Assembly: GCA_009917445.1 (NCBI GenBank) | Contig: QZEE01000006.1 | Location: 1-64,000 of the forward strand | DNA from: a bacterium D16-76 | GTDB lineage: Bacteria; Bacillota; Clostridia; Oscillospirales; Acutalibacteraceae | DNA: 64,000 nucleotides | Reading direction: 5' to 3' | Part shown: one piece after another, positions 25,251 to 34,832 of the stretch | Layout: every line of letters begins with the position of its first letter | How positions within the stretch are numbered: position 1 is the stretch's first letter | Program-made: the position numbers and the translations under genes | Notes under the pieces: model-generated | Seen by the model: the letters and a program-made list of their open reading frames with translations, nothing else | Told to the model about the DNA's origin: nothing | Database searches by the model: none

Positions 25251-25270
25251 CCTAGAGTCTGTTTTAAAAC
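25251..25270. repeat. Possible insertion-sequence end, CCTAGAGTCTGTTTTAAAAC
   Basis: This 20-base sequence recurs almost exactly as one arm of the palindrome at 46278-46307. It lies in the AT-rich stretch between the transketolase and GNAT genes, with no transposase reading frame nearby, so it looks like a relic of a mobile element end. Confidence 0.45.
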
Positions 25271-25362
25271 CGGAGATATGCCAGGATTTTTGTCTAAAAT
25301 GGAACGGAATCAAGAAAAAAACCGCAAAAAAGGCTGTGGAGGCTGCGGAAGGGGAGGCTGTT

Positions 25363-25797
25363 ATGGAAATCGTCATAAGAGAGGCAAGGGCTGGGGACGC
25401 GGAAGCCCTTGCCAAACTGAACCGGGAAGAGATGGGGTACGACTACCCTGCGGATAGGGTGGGGGAGAAGCTGGGAAAGCTGCTGGCCGGGGGGAAGGAC
25501 AAAATCCTGATAGCCGAGCTGGACGGGCAGGCGGTGGGCTATGTGCATCTAAATGGCTATGACGTGCTGTATGCGGATCATATGAAAAACATTATGGGCA
25601 TTGCCGTAAGCCGCCAGCACCGGCGCATGGGCATAGGCGGCAAGCTGCTGCGGGCGGCAGAGGCTTGGGCCCGGGAAGACGGGGCGAGCGGGGTACGGCT
25701 GGTATCTGGGGAAAGCCGCAAGGGGGCCCATGCGTTTTACCGCTCGTTAGGATACGAGGGGGACAAAAAACAGCTGAACTTAAAGAAGCCTCTCTAA
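25363..25797 (+). CDS. GNAT-family N-acetyltransferase
   Basis: The 144-residue product has the acetyl-CoA fold: N-terminal IVIREARAGDAEAL, beta-strand MGIAVSRQHRRMGIGGKLL containing the Q/RxxGxG/A pyrophosphate loop (RRMGIGG), and C-terminal HAFYRSLGYEGDKK. Substrate unknown. GGGGAGG lies 5 bases before the ATG. The frame is open 41 codons further upstream but that part spans the possible insertion-sequence end and is low in complexity, so it is probably not translated. Confidence 0.88.
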   Translation: MEIVIREARAGDAEALAKLNREEMGYDYPADRVGEKLGKLLAGGKDKILIAELDGQAVGYVHLNGYDVLYADHMKNIMGIAVSRQHRRMGIGGKLLRAAEAWAREDGASGVRLVSGESRKGAHAFYRSLGYEGDKKQLNLKKPL

Positions 25798-25829
25798 AAG
25801 GGCGAATCCCCCAAAAACAAAAAACAAAA

Positions 25830-25867
25830 AGAGAGCGGACGCGTAAAAACGTACCGCTCTCTTTCTT
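25830..25867 (+). terminator. Terminator after the GNAT gene
   Basis: AGAGAGCGG pairs with CCGCTCTCT, with an inner ACG-CGT-like pairing, followed by TTCTTT. Confidence 0.8.
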
Positions 25868-25880
25868 TATGCCGGCTATG

Positions 25881-25955
25881 TCCGCCGGAGGGGAGTCCAG
25901 AGGACCCGCGGTCTTCTGGCAGGGTGCAGGGACAGAGTCCCTGCCCGCCGGAGGC
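25881..25955. repeat. Double hairpin with two CCGCCGGAGG boxes
   Basis: CCGCCGGAGG occurs at 25882-25891 and 25945-25954. Between them are hairpins CCAGA-GACC/GGTC-TCTGG (25897-25919) and GCAGGGAC/GTCCCTGC (25926-25944). The second hairpin plus box resembles the ends of the repeats at 44831-44892 and 60205-60267. Confidence 0.5.
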
Positions 25956-27266
25956 CTACAGGAGATGGGCGATGTTCTGGCAGAACCGGGTAAGGATGGC
26001 CGCCACTTGGGCGCGGGTTGCGCTGCCCTGGGGTTCCAGCCGGTTTTCGCCAACGCCGTTTATGAGGCCGCAGCCGACGGCCCAGGGCATAGAGCTTTGG
26101 GCGAAGCCGGAAAGGTGGGATGCATCGGAGAACTGGGTGAGGTCGGCGGAGGCGGAAAGGTCGTAGCCCTTTGCCTGGGCGTAGCGATGGAGGATGGTCA
26201 CCATCTGCTCGCGGGTGATCACGTCGCCGGGGCCGAAGCGGCCGTCGCCATAGCCCAGCACAATGCCGTTTTCGGCTGCCCAGGCTACGGAGTCCTCATA
26301 CCAGGAGCCGGGGGTTACGTCGCTGAAGGTGTTGTTCCCGCTCTTGGGTGAGCCCTCCAGGCGGTGGAGGATAGTCACGATCATACCGCGGCTGGTAGGG
26401 GTGCCGGGGGAGAAGGTGGTGTCGTCCATGCCGTTCATCATGCCGTGCTCGTATACATACTGCACATAGGGGTAAGCCCAGTCGTCCGGGCCCATGTCTG
26501 TAAAGGGCAGGTAAATGCCGGTGGTTACGAAGATGGCTTCCAGGGTCACGTCTGCGCCGGGCATGCAGAAGGTGTACTGGCCGCCGCCCATATCCAGCAG
26601 GGGCACGTGCCTGCCCTGGGAGGTGACGGTCAAGGCCGCAAGCTTATAGCCCGGGTCTGGCTGGACGTAAACGGTAACCACCTGGTTCTCACGGGCCGTG
26701 GGAAGCACCTGGTAGACACCGTGGGGCGACTGGGGGGCGTGGATGTTGTAGCTGTCCCCAAAGGGCAGGTCTGAGCCGCCGGTGGGCTGTACCACCGGTA
26801 CGGTCTCAAAAGAAGCGCTGCCCAGGCCGCCGGTCAAGGCGTCGGAATCCATCAAAAGCACCTTGGCATTTTCGGGTATAACGCCCATGCCGCCGGCAGA
26901 AAGGGCCCCCAGGGTAAGGGTAGAGCCGTTATTCAAGGCCAGGCTGGAAACCAGGTAGACCGTGGCGGTGGTCTTGCCGCCGCTGGTAGAGACCTGGGAG
27001 CCATAGGACGGGCTGTAGTTCAAGGGGTCTGCGGGGGTAAGGGAAATCTGCGCGGGGGTGTAGGTGCCGGGCAGGGTGACCTGCAGGGCTACACCGTACA
27101 GGACCGAACCGCTGGGAAGCCCCTCAAGGCCCAGGACCACCTGGCCGTTGGCCGTCTGGCTGTAGGTGAGGGAAACCCCCGCCGCCGCAGCCGCGTGCAG
27201 GGGCAGGGCCCCTATGAGAAGGGCGCAGGCCAACAGCAGCCCTACCCATCTTTTTCCTTTTTTCAT
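25956..27266 (-). CDS. SLH-domain surface protein
   Basis: The 436-residue product has a signal peptide (MKKGKRWVGLLLACALLIG...AAA), an N-terminal cohesin-like beta domain (about 30-180, VSLTYSQTANGQVVLGLEGL), a small beta domain (about 185-245) and three S-layer homology repeats (about 255-436) with FTDMGPDDWAYPYVQYVYEHG, FSDVTPGSWYEDSVAWAAENGI and a third copy. SLH repeats anchor proteins to pyruvylated secondary wall polymers. GGGAGG lies 8 bases before the ATG. It follows the M60 peptidase gene by 14 bases and is probably co-transcribed. The N-terminal domain has the length and VALQVTL feel of a cohesin, which would fit the dockerin in the peptidase; this is a hypothesis. Confidence 0.9.
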   Translation of the reverse strand: MKKGKRWVGLLLACALLIGALPLHAAAAAGVSLTYSQTANGQVVLGLEGLPSGSVLYGVALQVTLPGTYTPAQISLTPADPLNYSPSYGSQVSTSGGKTTATVYLVSSLALNNGSTLTLGALSAGGMGVIPENAKVLLMDSDALTGGLGSASFETVPVVQPTGGSDLPFGDSYNIHAPQSPHGVYQVLPTARENQVVTVYVQPDPGYKLAALTVTSQGRHVPLLDMGGGQYTFCMPGADVTLEAIFVTTGIYLPFTDMGPDDWAYPYVQYVYEHGMMNGMDDTTFSPGTPTSRGMIVTILHRLEGSPKSGNNTFSDVTPGSWYEDSVAWAAENGIVLGYGDGRFGPGDVITREQMVTILHRYAQAKGYDLSASADLTQFSDASHLSGFAQSSMPWAVGCGLINGVGENRLEPQGSATRAQVAAILTRFCQNIAHLL

Positions 27267-27280
27267 GTGGTTTTCCTCCC

Positions 27281-30200
27281 TTATTTCAGCTGGATCACCG
27301 GCAGGTCGCTGCCGCCGGGGCTATCCATCCACAGGGTTTGGGCGGTGACGCGCTTGCCGCCTGTGCCGTCGGCGTTATCGGTGCGGTACATTTCTACCAT
27401 GACCTGGCTGGGCAACAGGTTGGCGCCGTCGCAATGGGTGACGTCCTGCAGCTCGGCTTCTTTCTGCACGTTGGGCACAAAGAGGAACAGCCCGTCGCTG
27501 ATATCGCTTACCTTTTGGTCTTCGGGTATCTCGGCGAACATTAAGGCGTAGCCGTCGATAGCCCGTACTTCTTCCGAAACCAGCAGGGTTTCTGTGCCGT
27601 TTGCGTCTACGTTGACTTTAGTCGTGGTGAACTTGCCCTTTACCTGCAGGGTGTTGAACACGGGGTCGCCACGGTAGGTACCCACAATCACCAGGGTGTC
27701 CGCGGGGATAGTGCCGTCGCCGTAGTCGTAATCGCTTTCTAAGCGGCCCATAAAGCCGCCCTCATCGGTAAGGAAGGAGACGTCGTCCCCGGCGTAGCTG
27801 ATAAGCTGGATGTCCTCATTCTTCATATTCTCCGGCACGCCGGTTATGGTGACGGATTTGGCGTCGTAGGTCCATACGCGGGTGTCGGTGCTGCCGGTGC
27901 CGGGCTTGTTGAGGTAAGTCAAGTAGCTGTTCTTATCGTCAATGGCCTGGTTGCCGGAAGAGAAGTCGCCGGTGCGGGCGGTGATGCTGGCGTTCGCGTT
28001 ATCCGCCGTGGTAACGGTGACGGTGTAAGCGCCGCTTTTGGGGATGTTGGCCCCTTTGAATTTGACACCGGAAACACTGGTCTCACTATTTAACTTGAAG
28101 GTGATTTCTTTAGCCTCGTAGTTGCGTTCGACAGAATAAGCATTGGCGGGCACGGTCTTGTCGTAGGCCACGCGCACCTGCCCGGCCTGGGCTGTGCCGA
28201 TTTCATTGCCCAAGGTGCTATAGGCTTTTACAGAATAGGTAAAGGCCAGGTGGTTGCCAGAGCCGATAAAGTCGGTATAGACGTAGTTGTCGGCTTTGCC
28301 ACGGATGTGGGGCACAAAGGCAATGGGCTTGCCGTCCCGCAAAATCTCGTAGCCCTGGATGTACGATACACTGGGGGGCGTAATGGTGATTTCGATTTCG
28401 TTATCGCTGCCGGCCTTTTTAGCGGCTGTGGCAGTAAAGCTGCCCTGCTGATTGCTGGGGACGCCTGCCAGGCGGTCCCGGCGGCTCTGGTCGTTCAGGT
28501 ACCAGATGGCGCGCTCTTCTTTGGGGTAATTGGAAAGCTGCCTGCGGGCAGAATCCCCCAGCACAAAGCCCCAGCGGGTGAAGAACTCGGTAAGGTCGCG
28601 GCCTGCCACGCCGGCGGCGGTAAGGGCTACTTTTTCGTCATAGGTTGTAGCACCCTGGAAGTAGGTGCCGGCCTTCCAGGCCTTGAAGAACTTGTTATAG
28701 AACGCCGTGGGATCAGCATCGTCATAGGCCAGATGCAGCTGCCAGTACAGCCCCAGCTGTACGAATACGTCGTTGGAGGCCCCCGGCAGGCCGCGGGCTA
28801 CCTTGTTGAAGATGCCGGCATATTTGCCGCTCTTTTCCAGGCGGGAGGGCAGGGTGGCCTTATCGCCGTCCCAGGTCTGCACCATCAGGGCGTAAAGGTT
28901 GTTGGTGATTTCCGCACGGCCCAGCTTATCCATGTTGTGGCCGATCTCGTGGGCAATGCCCCAGCCAAAGAGGTTATTGACCTGGGCCCCGCTGGGAAGC
29001 TGGGAAATGGGCTTGCCGGTGCACATGCCCGCGCAGGATCCGTAGCCGATGCCGATATGGCTGCCGGCGGCGTACATGAACGCCCCGGAGAACATCTGCA
29101 TGCAGCGCACGTTCTGGCGGGTCTGCAGGGCACCGTCAATGCCCTGGGTGGTGTTGCAGATGCGGATGATATCCTCCCAGGCCAGCACGGTGTTGTAGAG
29201 GTTGTTGGCCAGCTCTGCCGCGGGGGCGCTGTTCTTGACCGCCAGGGCGGGCAGGGAGAGCAGCACACTGGGGGTGGAGATTTCGGTGACATTCAAGCAG
29301 TTGGTGGTCTTGTTGGACTCGGTAACGCCAGCCTTGGATATGTAAGCGTTCAGCTCGTCTACATAGCGGCGGATGGCCTCCTTGCGGGCAGAGTCGTCCA
29401 TGCTTCCCCAATCCGAAAGCTCCAGCATAGGGATATCGGTGGCGCGGCGCACATGGAGCTGGATCATAGAAGCGTTTGCGCCGTTGTAGGACACATAGAG
29501 GCTTCCGCCCCGGTCGGTGGCCTGGCTGCCGATTTTCGGCACGGTAAAGGTGTTGCGGCCGTTAGAGAGGGTGCCCATCTGCGACAGCCAGGTAGAGGCT
29601 TCCGCGTTGAACTGGCTGGCATACACGGTAACCGTTTCCCCGCTGGGGATGCCGGTGGCGTATATGGTGATCTCCTGCCCGGCCTTTGCCGCCGCGCCCA
29701 AAGGCTGCAGCTGGCTGCCAGACTGCTGATAGGCCTGGCTGTCGGCGGCGGCGCTGCGGCTTTGCAGGCCCTGGGCCACCACGCCGGTGCTGGGGCCGGA
29801 GAGAAGCTCCTGGGCCAAGGCCAGCTCGTCTTTCAGGGTGTTGGTGTCCAGGTAGTAGAAGCGCTCGTCGCTGTTGAGGCGGGCGCGCAGGGCCTCAATC
29901 TTCTGCAGGGTGACGCCTGTGTTCAGCTGGGTGCGCAGCTCGTTGGAGAACAGGCCGGCGATCTCGTCGGGCAGGCAGTGGGCCGGGTCGTACTCCATAA
30001 AGGAGATTTCCGAACAGCTGGTGATGTTGTAGGCGTCCTGCTCTACCGCCACGCTGATCTGCTTGACCTTGCGCTGGGCCCCAAAGGGCAGTATGGCAAA
30101 CTTAGTGGTGGGGATGGCGGATTTATTGGGGATGTTGGGCCAGGTGAAGACATCGCCGCCGTTGGTGCTGCCGTTGTTGTCCTGGCCGCCCTTTTCGGGG

Positions 30201-32299
30201 TCCGGCACAATCAGGTGGCCGGGGCCGCTAAGGTCTTCGCCGTCGTACCACACCTGGATGCTGTAGGCCCGCAGGAAGCGGGGGTAGTTGCCGTCCAGCC
30301 GGGGGGACCACAGCACGGCCTGCAAATCTACCGGCTGGGTAAAGGTGGTGATAACGTGCTCGTTGCCGTACCAGCTGGCGGCGGTCCAGTGGGTGCGGTA
30401 GTCGCCGTCAATCATGTTTTCGGCTGAGAAGGGCTTATCCGAGCTGTATTCGCCCTGGGCGTAGTTGCCGGGGGCGGCCAGGCGTATGCTCTCGATCTTG
30501 TCGCGGCCCAAAAGCCCAGAGGTGGGCAGGCCTGCGGGGCGGTCGTAGACAACAGCCTTTGGGGTGCCCTCGGCAATGCGGGAGGCGCCGCTCTTCCCGG
30601 CGTCGTTGCCAGCCACCACATAGATCTGGTAGGCGGTGCCGTTTTTCAAACTGGAAATGTTGGTGCTGGTGGTGCGCAGGCTGCCGCCCACCCGCTGGTA
30701 GGGCTGGCTGGCATCCTTTTCCTTATAATAGACCTCGTAATAGGTGGCGGACTTAGCCTGCTTCCAGGAGACGCCCAAGGCCCCTTCCAGCTCGGTCACC
30801 TGCACCATGTCCGGGGCGTCCGGGCGCTTGCTGGGCTGGGGGGTGGCCTCTATGGGGGCGCAGGTCTCACCGGTCCAGCCGTCGGCGGTGGGGGTGACGT
30901 TAAAGAAGTATTTCTTCAGGTTTTCCAGGCCTGTTATCTCGGCGTAAGGCACCGAGACGTGCAGGCTCTTTTTGGCGGACTCTTTGCCCTCTGCCCAGTA
31001 GTCCACCCGGTAGCCGGTGACATTGGGCAGCTCGCGCCATTTCAGGGTGGCCTTTTCGTGGCCGGCCGAGGCCGTAAGGCCCGTTACCAGGCGGTTAGGG
31101 GCCACCGGGTTTTCGGGTACGATGTCCTTTAAGAACTGGATGGTCTCAATGGTGACGTAGTTGCTGCCAACCTTGTCTACGGTAATGGTGACCTTCTTTA
31201 CAGGCACCCGCTTGCCCAGCTCCAGGGTAATGGTGCGCACACCCTCCTCTTGGGGGAGCAGGTACACGCCCGCCGGCGCGGCGGCCTGGATAGGCAGGCT
31301 CTCGCTGCTGCCGTCGGTGTACTCTACCAAAGCGCTGCCGGTTTCAAAGCCGCCGGCTTCGGGGGTGCGGATGACCATTTGGGTCATCTCAACGGGGCTG
31401 GCGCTCAAATCAATGGGCAGGGAAAGGGAGTCGTCCGGAAAGCTTAGGGAGACAGACGTGCCGTTGTCGGTGAACAGGTCTGCCAAAGCCCCTTCAGACC
31501 CTTCGGAAAGCGTAACGCTGTTTCTTAAAACCTGCATGTCCACCGGGGGCTCGATAAGGGCGGTGTCCTTTACCTCTGCTTCACCCTGGACGCCCAGGTT
31601 CTGGTTAACGTACACCAGGTCGGCAAGGCCAATGGAGCCGTCACCGTCCAGGTCGTAGGTGGGGTAGAGGCTCTGGTCCCCAGAGCCCAGGTACTGGGAA
31701 AGCTTATCCCGGTCGGCTTCATTGACATAGCCGTCACCGTTTACATCGCCCAGGGTAAAGGTGCTGTCGCCGGTGCCCAGAATCAGGTGCTGGGAATAGC
31801 TTTGCAGGGGGATGCTGTGGGCATAGGTACGGTACCCCAGCCCCGTAAACTGCAGCACATAGTCGCCCTGGGGCAAGCCCCCTATGGTAAGGGTGACATA
31901 CCGGGGCCAGCCAGAGGTGTCCTCACCGCCATCGGCGTTTTTCAGCCGCACCGAGGCAGGGTAAGCGCCCACCCGCTGGGTGGCCGCGTCCCCTAGGGAC
32001 GCTTCCCCTAAAAGGGTGCCGTCCCGGTACAGGCCTGCTTTTACGTTGTGGTTTTGCAGGGCGGTAAGCCTTTGGGCGTAGTCCAGGCGCAGGGTGGCCT
32101 GGATTTCCCCCAGGGGCACAGCGGCTTCTAGGGAAGGCTGGGCCTCTGGCAGCTGCTCATCCTCTGGATGCTGTTCGTCTTCCAGCGCCTGGGCGGCCTC
32201 TGGCGGCAGTTCATCCTCCAGCGCCAGGGCAGGCGCGCAGCAGGAAACAGCCAGCACAAGGGCCAGCAGCACAGAAAGAATGCGGTTGGAAAGCTTCAT
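27281..32299 (-). CDS. Secreted multidomain M60 (enhancin-like) metallopeptidase with dockerin
   Basis: The 1672-residue product is exported: signal peptide about 1-26, acidic linker to about 60, a carboxypeptidase-regulatory-like beta domain (about 65-175), a type I dockerin (about 183-236: GDVNGDGYVNEADR and DLDGDGSIGLADL), a discoidin-like domain (about 260-400), two FN3 domains (about 405-590), a discoidin (F5/8C) domain (about 600-760) and the M60 peptidase domain with zinc motif HEIGH (H1117, E1118, H1121). Further beta domains fill the C-terminus. M60 enzymes cleave O-glycosylated proteins such as mucin; the flanking discoidin and FN3 domains would bind glycans. AAGGAGA lies upstream of the ATG. 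It leads the two-gene unit with the SLH protein. Confidence 0.9.
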   Translation of the reverse strand: MKLSNRILSVLLALVLAVSCCAPALALEDELPPEAAQALEDEQHPEDEQLPEAQPSLEAAVPLGEIQATLRLDYAQRLTALQNHNVKAGLYRDGTLLGEASLGDAATQRVGAYPASVRLKNADGGEDTSGWPRYVTLTIGGLPQGDYVLQFTGLGYRTYAHSIPLQSYSQHLILGTGDSTFTLGDVNGDGYVNEADRDKLSQYLGSGDQSLYPTYDLDGDGSIGLADLVYVNQNLGVQGEAEVKDTALIEPPVDMQVLRNSVTLSEGSEGALADLFTDNGTSVSLSFPDDSLSLPIDLSASPVEMTQMVIRTPEAGGFETGSALVEYTDGSSESLPIQAAAPAGVYLLPQEEGVRTITLELGKRVPVKKVTITVDKVGSNYVTIETIQFLKDIVPENPVAPNRLVTGLTASAGHEKATLKWRELPNVTGYRVDYWAEGKESAKKSLHVSVPYAEITGLENLKKYFFNVTPTADGWTGETCAPIEATPQPSKRPDAPDMVQVTELEGALGVSWKQAKSATYYEVYYKEKDASQPYQRVGGSLRTTSTNISSLKNGTAYQIYVVAGNDAGKSGASRIAEGTPKAVVYDRPAGLPTSGLLGRDKIESIRLAAPGNYAQGEYSSDKPFSAENMIDGDYRTHWTAASWYGNEHVITTFTQPVDLQAVLWSPRLDGNYPRFLRAYSIQVWYDGEDLSGPGHLIVPDPEKGGQDNNGSTNGGDVFTWPNIPNKSAIPTTKFAILPFGAQRKVKQISVAVEQDAYNITSCSEISFMEYDPAHCLPDEIAGLFSNELRTQLNTGVTLQKIEALRARLNSDERFYYLDTNTLKDELALAQELLSGPSTGVVAQGLQSRSAAADSQAYQQSGSQLQPLGAAAKAGQEITIYATGIPSGETVTVYASQFNAEASTWLSQMGTLSNGRNTFTVPKIGSQATDRGGSLYVSYNGANASMIQLHVRRATDIPMLELSDWGSMDDSARKEAIRRYVDELNAYISKAGVTESNKTTNCLNVTEISTPSVLLSLPALAVKNSAPAAELANNLYNTVLAWEDIIRICNTTQGIDGALQTRQNVRCMQMFSGAFMYAAGSHIGIGYGSCAGMCTGKPISQLPSGAQVNNLFGWGIAHEIGHNMDKLGRAEITNNLYALMVQTWDGDKATLPSRLEKSGKYAGIFNKVARGLPGASNDVFVQLGLYWQLHLAYDDADPTAFYNKFFKAWKAGTYFQGATTYDEKVALTAAGVAGRDLTEFFTRWGFVLGDSARRQLSNYPKEERAIWYLNDQSRRDRLAGVPSNQQGSFTATAAKKAGSDNEIEITITPPSVSYIQGYEILRDGKPIAFVPHIRGKADNYVYTDFIGSGNHLAFTYSVKAYSTLGNEIGTAQAGQVRVAYDKTVPANAYSVERNYEAKEITFKLNSETSVSGVKFKGANIPKSGAYTVTVTTADNANASITARTGDFSSGNQAIDDKNSYLTYLNKPGTGSTDTRVWTYDAKSVTITGVPENMKNEDIQLISYAGDDVSFLTDEGGFMGRLESDYDYGDGTIPADTLVIVGTYRGDPVFNTLQVKGKFTTTKVNVDANGTETLLVSEEVRAIDGYALMFAEIPEDQKVSDISDGLFLFVPNVQKEAELQDVTHCDGANLLPSQVMVEMYRTDNADGTGGKRVTAQTLWMDSPGGSDLPVIQLK

Positions 32300-32398
32300 A
32301 AAAATGCCATCTCCTTTTCCATGTTGCCATGGTTATGTAAAGTGGTTACGGTAAACGCCTCCCAAAAGCAGGGGCGTACGCGTCCAATATGTATGGAT

Positions 32399-32427
32399 AT
32401 TATAGCAATATTCCCAGAAAAAGGCAA
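32399..32427 (-). promoter_or_regulatory. Promoter of the M60-SLH operon
   Basis: Minus strand TTGCCT, 17-base spacer, TATAAT. The leader of about 90 bases contains a hairpin ACGCC...GGCGT. Confidence 0.65.
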
Positions 32428-32535
32428 GATTTTTTCAAAAACCAACAGAAAAAAGACACGGGTCCATAATCCCCGGGAAACCACGCCCCAAAGCCCGAAA
32501 CCGCCTGGGGGCTGTGTAAATTCTTCCTGCGGGCC

Positions 32536-32564
32536 TTGCTTTTCTCCTGCGCCCATGCTAGAAT
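32536..32564 (+). promoter_or_regulatory. Promoter of the DUF362 gene
   Basis: TTGCTT, 17-base spacer, TAGAAT, about 65 bases before the start codon. It diverges from the M60 promoter. Confidence 0.6.
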
Positions 32565-32634
32565 ATCAATAGAAAAGGGGCGCGCGCCAGGCCCGCGGTA
32601 AACCATGACAAACGGAAAGGAACGTGTGAGCAGC

Positions 32635-33504
32635 ATGAGTGCAAAAGTATATTTCTCGAGGACCATCACCCCGGAAAAGGTGTTGGAGCTTTTTAAGATG
32701 CTGGGCAAAGAGCTGCCCGGCAAGACCGCCATTAAGGTACATTCCGGCGAGGTGGGCAATCAGAACTTCCTGCGCCCGGATTTCTGGAAGCCGGTAGTAG
32801 ATTTTGTGGGCGGCACCGTCACCGAGTGCAACACTGCTTACGACGGCCAGCGCAACACCACCGAGAAACATTTGAAGGCCATCTCCCTGCACGGCTGGGA
32901 TGAGTATTTCGACTTTGATCTTCTGGACGCCGAAGGGCCGGATCTGGAGCTGGACATCCCGGGGGGCCAGCAGATCCAGAAGAACTATGTGGGCAAAAAC
33001 CTGAAAAACTATGAGTCCATGTTGGTGCTGTCCCACTTTAAGGGCCACCCCATGGGCGGCTACGGCGGGGCTATCAAGCAGTTGTCTATTGGCGTGGCTT
33101 CCTCCTTTGGCAAGGCGTACATCCATGGCGCCGGGGAGCCGGAGAAGATCTGGACGGCGGATCACGATTCCTTCCTGCGCTCCATGGCCGACGCGGCCGC
33201 TTCGGTAGTGGGTTTCTTCAAAGGCAATGTAGCTTATGTGAACGTCATGAAGAATATGTCTGTTGACTGCGACTGCTGCGCCGTGGCCGAAGACCCTTGC
33301 ATGAAGGACATCGGCATCCTGGTGTCTACAGACCCGGTGGCCATTGACCAGGCCTGCCTTGACCTGGTCTACGCCGCTAAGGACGACCCCGGCCAGGGCC
33401 ATCTGTTAGAGCGCATTGAGAGCCGCAACGGTGTGCTGACCATTGAGGCGGCCGCCAAACTGGGCTATGGCAGCCGTGAGTATGAGCTGGTAGAAGTGGA
33501 ATAA
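32635..33504 (+). CDS. DUF362 domain protein
   Basis: The 289-residue product starts MSAKVYFSRTITPEKV, the usual start of this family, and carries AIKVHSGEVGNQNFLRP, LSHFKGHPMGGYGGAIKQ and a cysteine cluster VDCDCCAVAEDPCMKDIG in the C-terminal half. DUF362 proteins are often linked to iron-sulfur centres; here the four Cys could bind a metal, but no ferredoxin motif CxxCxxC is present. GTG at 32626 is an alternative start. It is monocistronic with a terminator. Confidence 0.85.
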   Translation: MSAKVYFSRTITPEKVLELFKMLGKELPGKTAIKVHSGEVGNQNFLRPDFWKPVVDFVGGTVTECNTAYDGQRNTTEKHLKAISLHGWDEYFDFDLLDAEGPDLELDIPGGQQIQKNYVGKNLKNYESMLVLSHFKGHPMGGYGGAIKQLSIGVASSFGKAYIHGAGEPEKIWTADHDSFLRSMADAAASVVGFFKGNVAYVNVMKNMSVDCDCCAVAEDPCMKDIGILVSTDPVAIDQACLDLVYAAKDDPGQGHLLERIESRNGVLTIEAAAKLGYGSREYELVEVE

Positions 33505-33517
33505 CCGGCAAAAACAG

Positions 33518-33555
33518 GAAGCCGGCAGGGCGTTCAAGCGCTGCCGGCTTCTTTA
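33518..33555 (+). terminator. Terminator after the DUF362 gene
   Basis: GAAGCCGGCAG pairs with CTGCCGGCTTC and is followed by TTTAA. Confidence 0.8.
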
Positions 33556-33664
33556 ATGTCTGCGAAAGAGGTGGATGGGGAAGGGAGCCTTTTGGTTCTG
33601 GCGCTGTTGAATCCTCACAAACGCCGGCCCTGTCCCCATTCGTTCTTAAATGGGCGGGGCCCGT

Positions 33665-34534
33665 TTACCGCCGCTGCCCTAAAAAGAACAGCGCTACCGT
33701 GCCAGGCCCCGAGTGGGCGCCAATGACGGGCCCAATAAAATTCAGGTAAAACTTCTGGGCGCCCAGCTTTTCCTGTATGCGGCGCTGGACGTACTGGGCG
33801 TCTTCCAGGCAGTCGCCGTGGCTGATAAACACCGTCTGGCTGGCGGGGTCTATGGCGGTTTCTTCCATTTTGCGCACCAGCTCGTCTAAAGCGGGCTTGC
33901 GGCCCCGCACCTTGGAAACGGGGATCAGGTGCCCTTCATCGTCTACATGCAGCACCGGCTTGATGCCCAGCATGGTGCCCACCAGGGCCGTAGCCGCGGA
34001 CACCCGCCCGCCCCGCTTCAAATGGTTCAGGTCGTCTACGGTGAACCAGTGGCACAGGTGCAGCACGTTTTCCTTCAGCCATCCCAGCAGCCCGTCCAAA
34101 TCCAGCCCGGCCCGCTGCCGCTGCACAGCCAGATATACCAAAAGCCCTTCGCCCATGCTGGCGGAAAGGGAGTCAAACACCTCTACGCGCCTTTGGGGGT
34201 ACTGCTCTTCCAGCTGCCGCTTGGCGATCATAGCGCTTTGGCAGGTGCCGCTTAAGCCCGAAGAGAAGGCGATATACAGCACGTCCCGCCCGCTTTCCAG
34301 TATGGGCGTAAAGGTTTCTATAAACTCCTCGGCGTTTACCTGGGCCGTGGTGGACATGGCCCCGCCCCTGAGCTTTTCATAAAAGCCCTCAATGGGCATG
34401 CCGCCCTGGGGCACGTCCCGGTGCGTGGCCCCTTCCAGGGTAAAGCACAAGGGGATGACCACCAGCCCACAATCCTCTATCATTTCCGCTGTTATATCCG
34501 TAGTAGAATCCGTAACGATCTGATACCCCGCCAT
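33665..34534 (-). CDS. DegV family fatty-acid-binding protein
   Basis: The 289-residue product begins with the DegV strand YQIVTDSTTDI (S/T-binding loop for the lipid carboxylate) and carries LYIAFSSGLSGTCQSA, HLKRGGRVSAATALVG and HSGPGTVALFFLG at the C-terminus. DegV/FakB proteins bind fatty acids for phosphorylation by FakA; no fakA gene is present here. GGGAGG lies upstream of the ATG. Promoter at 34595-34623. Confidence 0.93.
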   Translation of the reverse strand: MAGYQIVTDSTTDITAEMIEDCGLVVIPLCFTLEGATHRDVPQGGMPIEGFYEKLRGGAMSTTAQVNAEEFIETFTPILESGRDVLYIAFSSGLSGTCQSAMIAKRQLEEQYPQRRVEVFDSLSASMGEGLLVYLAVQRQRAGLDLDGLLGWLKENVLHLCHWFTVDDLNHLKRGGRVSAATALVGTMLGIKPVLHVDDEGHLIPVSKVRGRKPALDELVRKMEETAIDPASQTVFISHGDCLEDAQYVQRRIQEKLGAQKFYLNFIGPVIGAHSGPGTVALFFLGQRR

Positions 34535-34594
34535 ACTGCGCCCTCCCGCGTGTGGATGCGCCTTTACCGGCGCATCCCGCTCAATTTTTAGTAT

Positions 34595-34623
34595 AGTATA
34601 CTATAAATTTGCCTATATGTAAA
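34595..34623 (-). promoter_or_regulatory. Promoter of the DegV gene
   Basis: Minus strand TTTACA, 17-base spacer, TATACT; the surrounding TATAGTATACTATA is palindromic. Confidence 0.55.
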
Positions 34624-34701
34624 CCTTTTTTTGGCAAGGGGACGGCGGCTGCCCTTTCTGCCAAGGGCAGGGGAATGAACATTCATCCCTGTGCGGCTCT
34701 A

Positions 34702-34731
34702 TTGACACTAAATGGTACAGAATGGTATAAT
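34702..34731 (+). promoter_or_regulatory. Promoter of the histidine kinase operon
   Basis: TTGACA, 18-base spacer, TATAAT, both perfect hexamers. Confidence 0.7.
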
Positions 34732-34832
34732 ATATAAGTACGGCAGGCATCAAGCAGAAAGCCATGCAGCTGGCCCGGGCCGCCCCGGCTTTTGGCGGCT
34801 GCGGGGCGCGTGGACCGAAATGAGGAATCTGG

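Noticed and set aside
28250-30427. 725-codon open frame on the plus strand
   Set aside because: It lies wholly opposite the M60 peptidase gene; composition is the complement of that gene's codons and it has no ribosome site or family motif.
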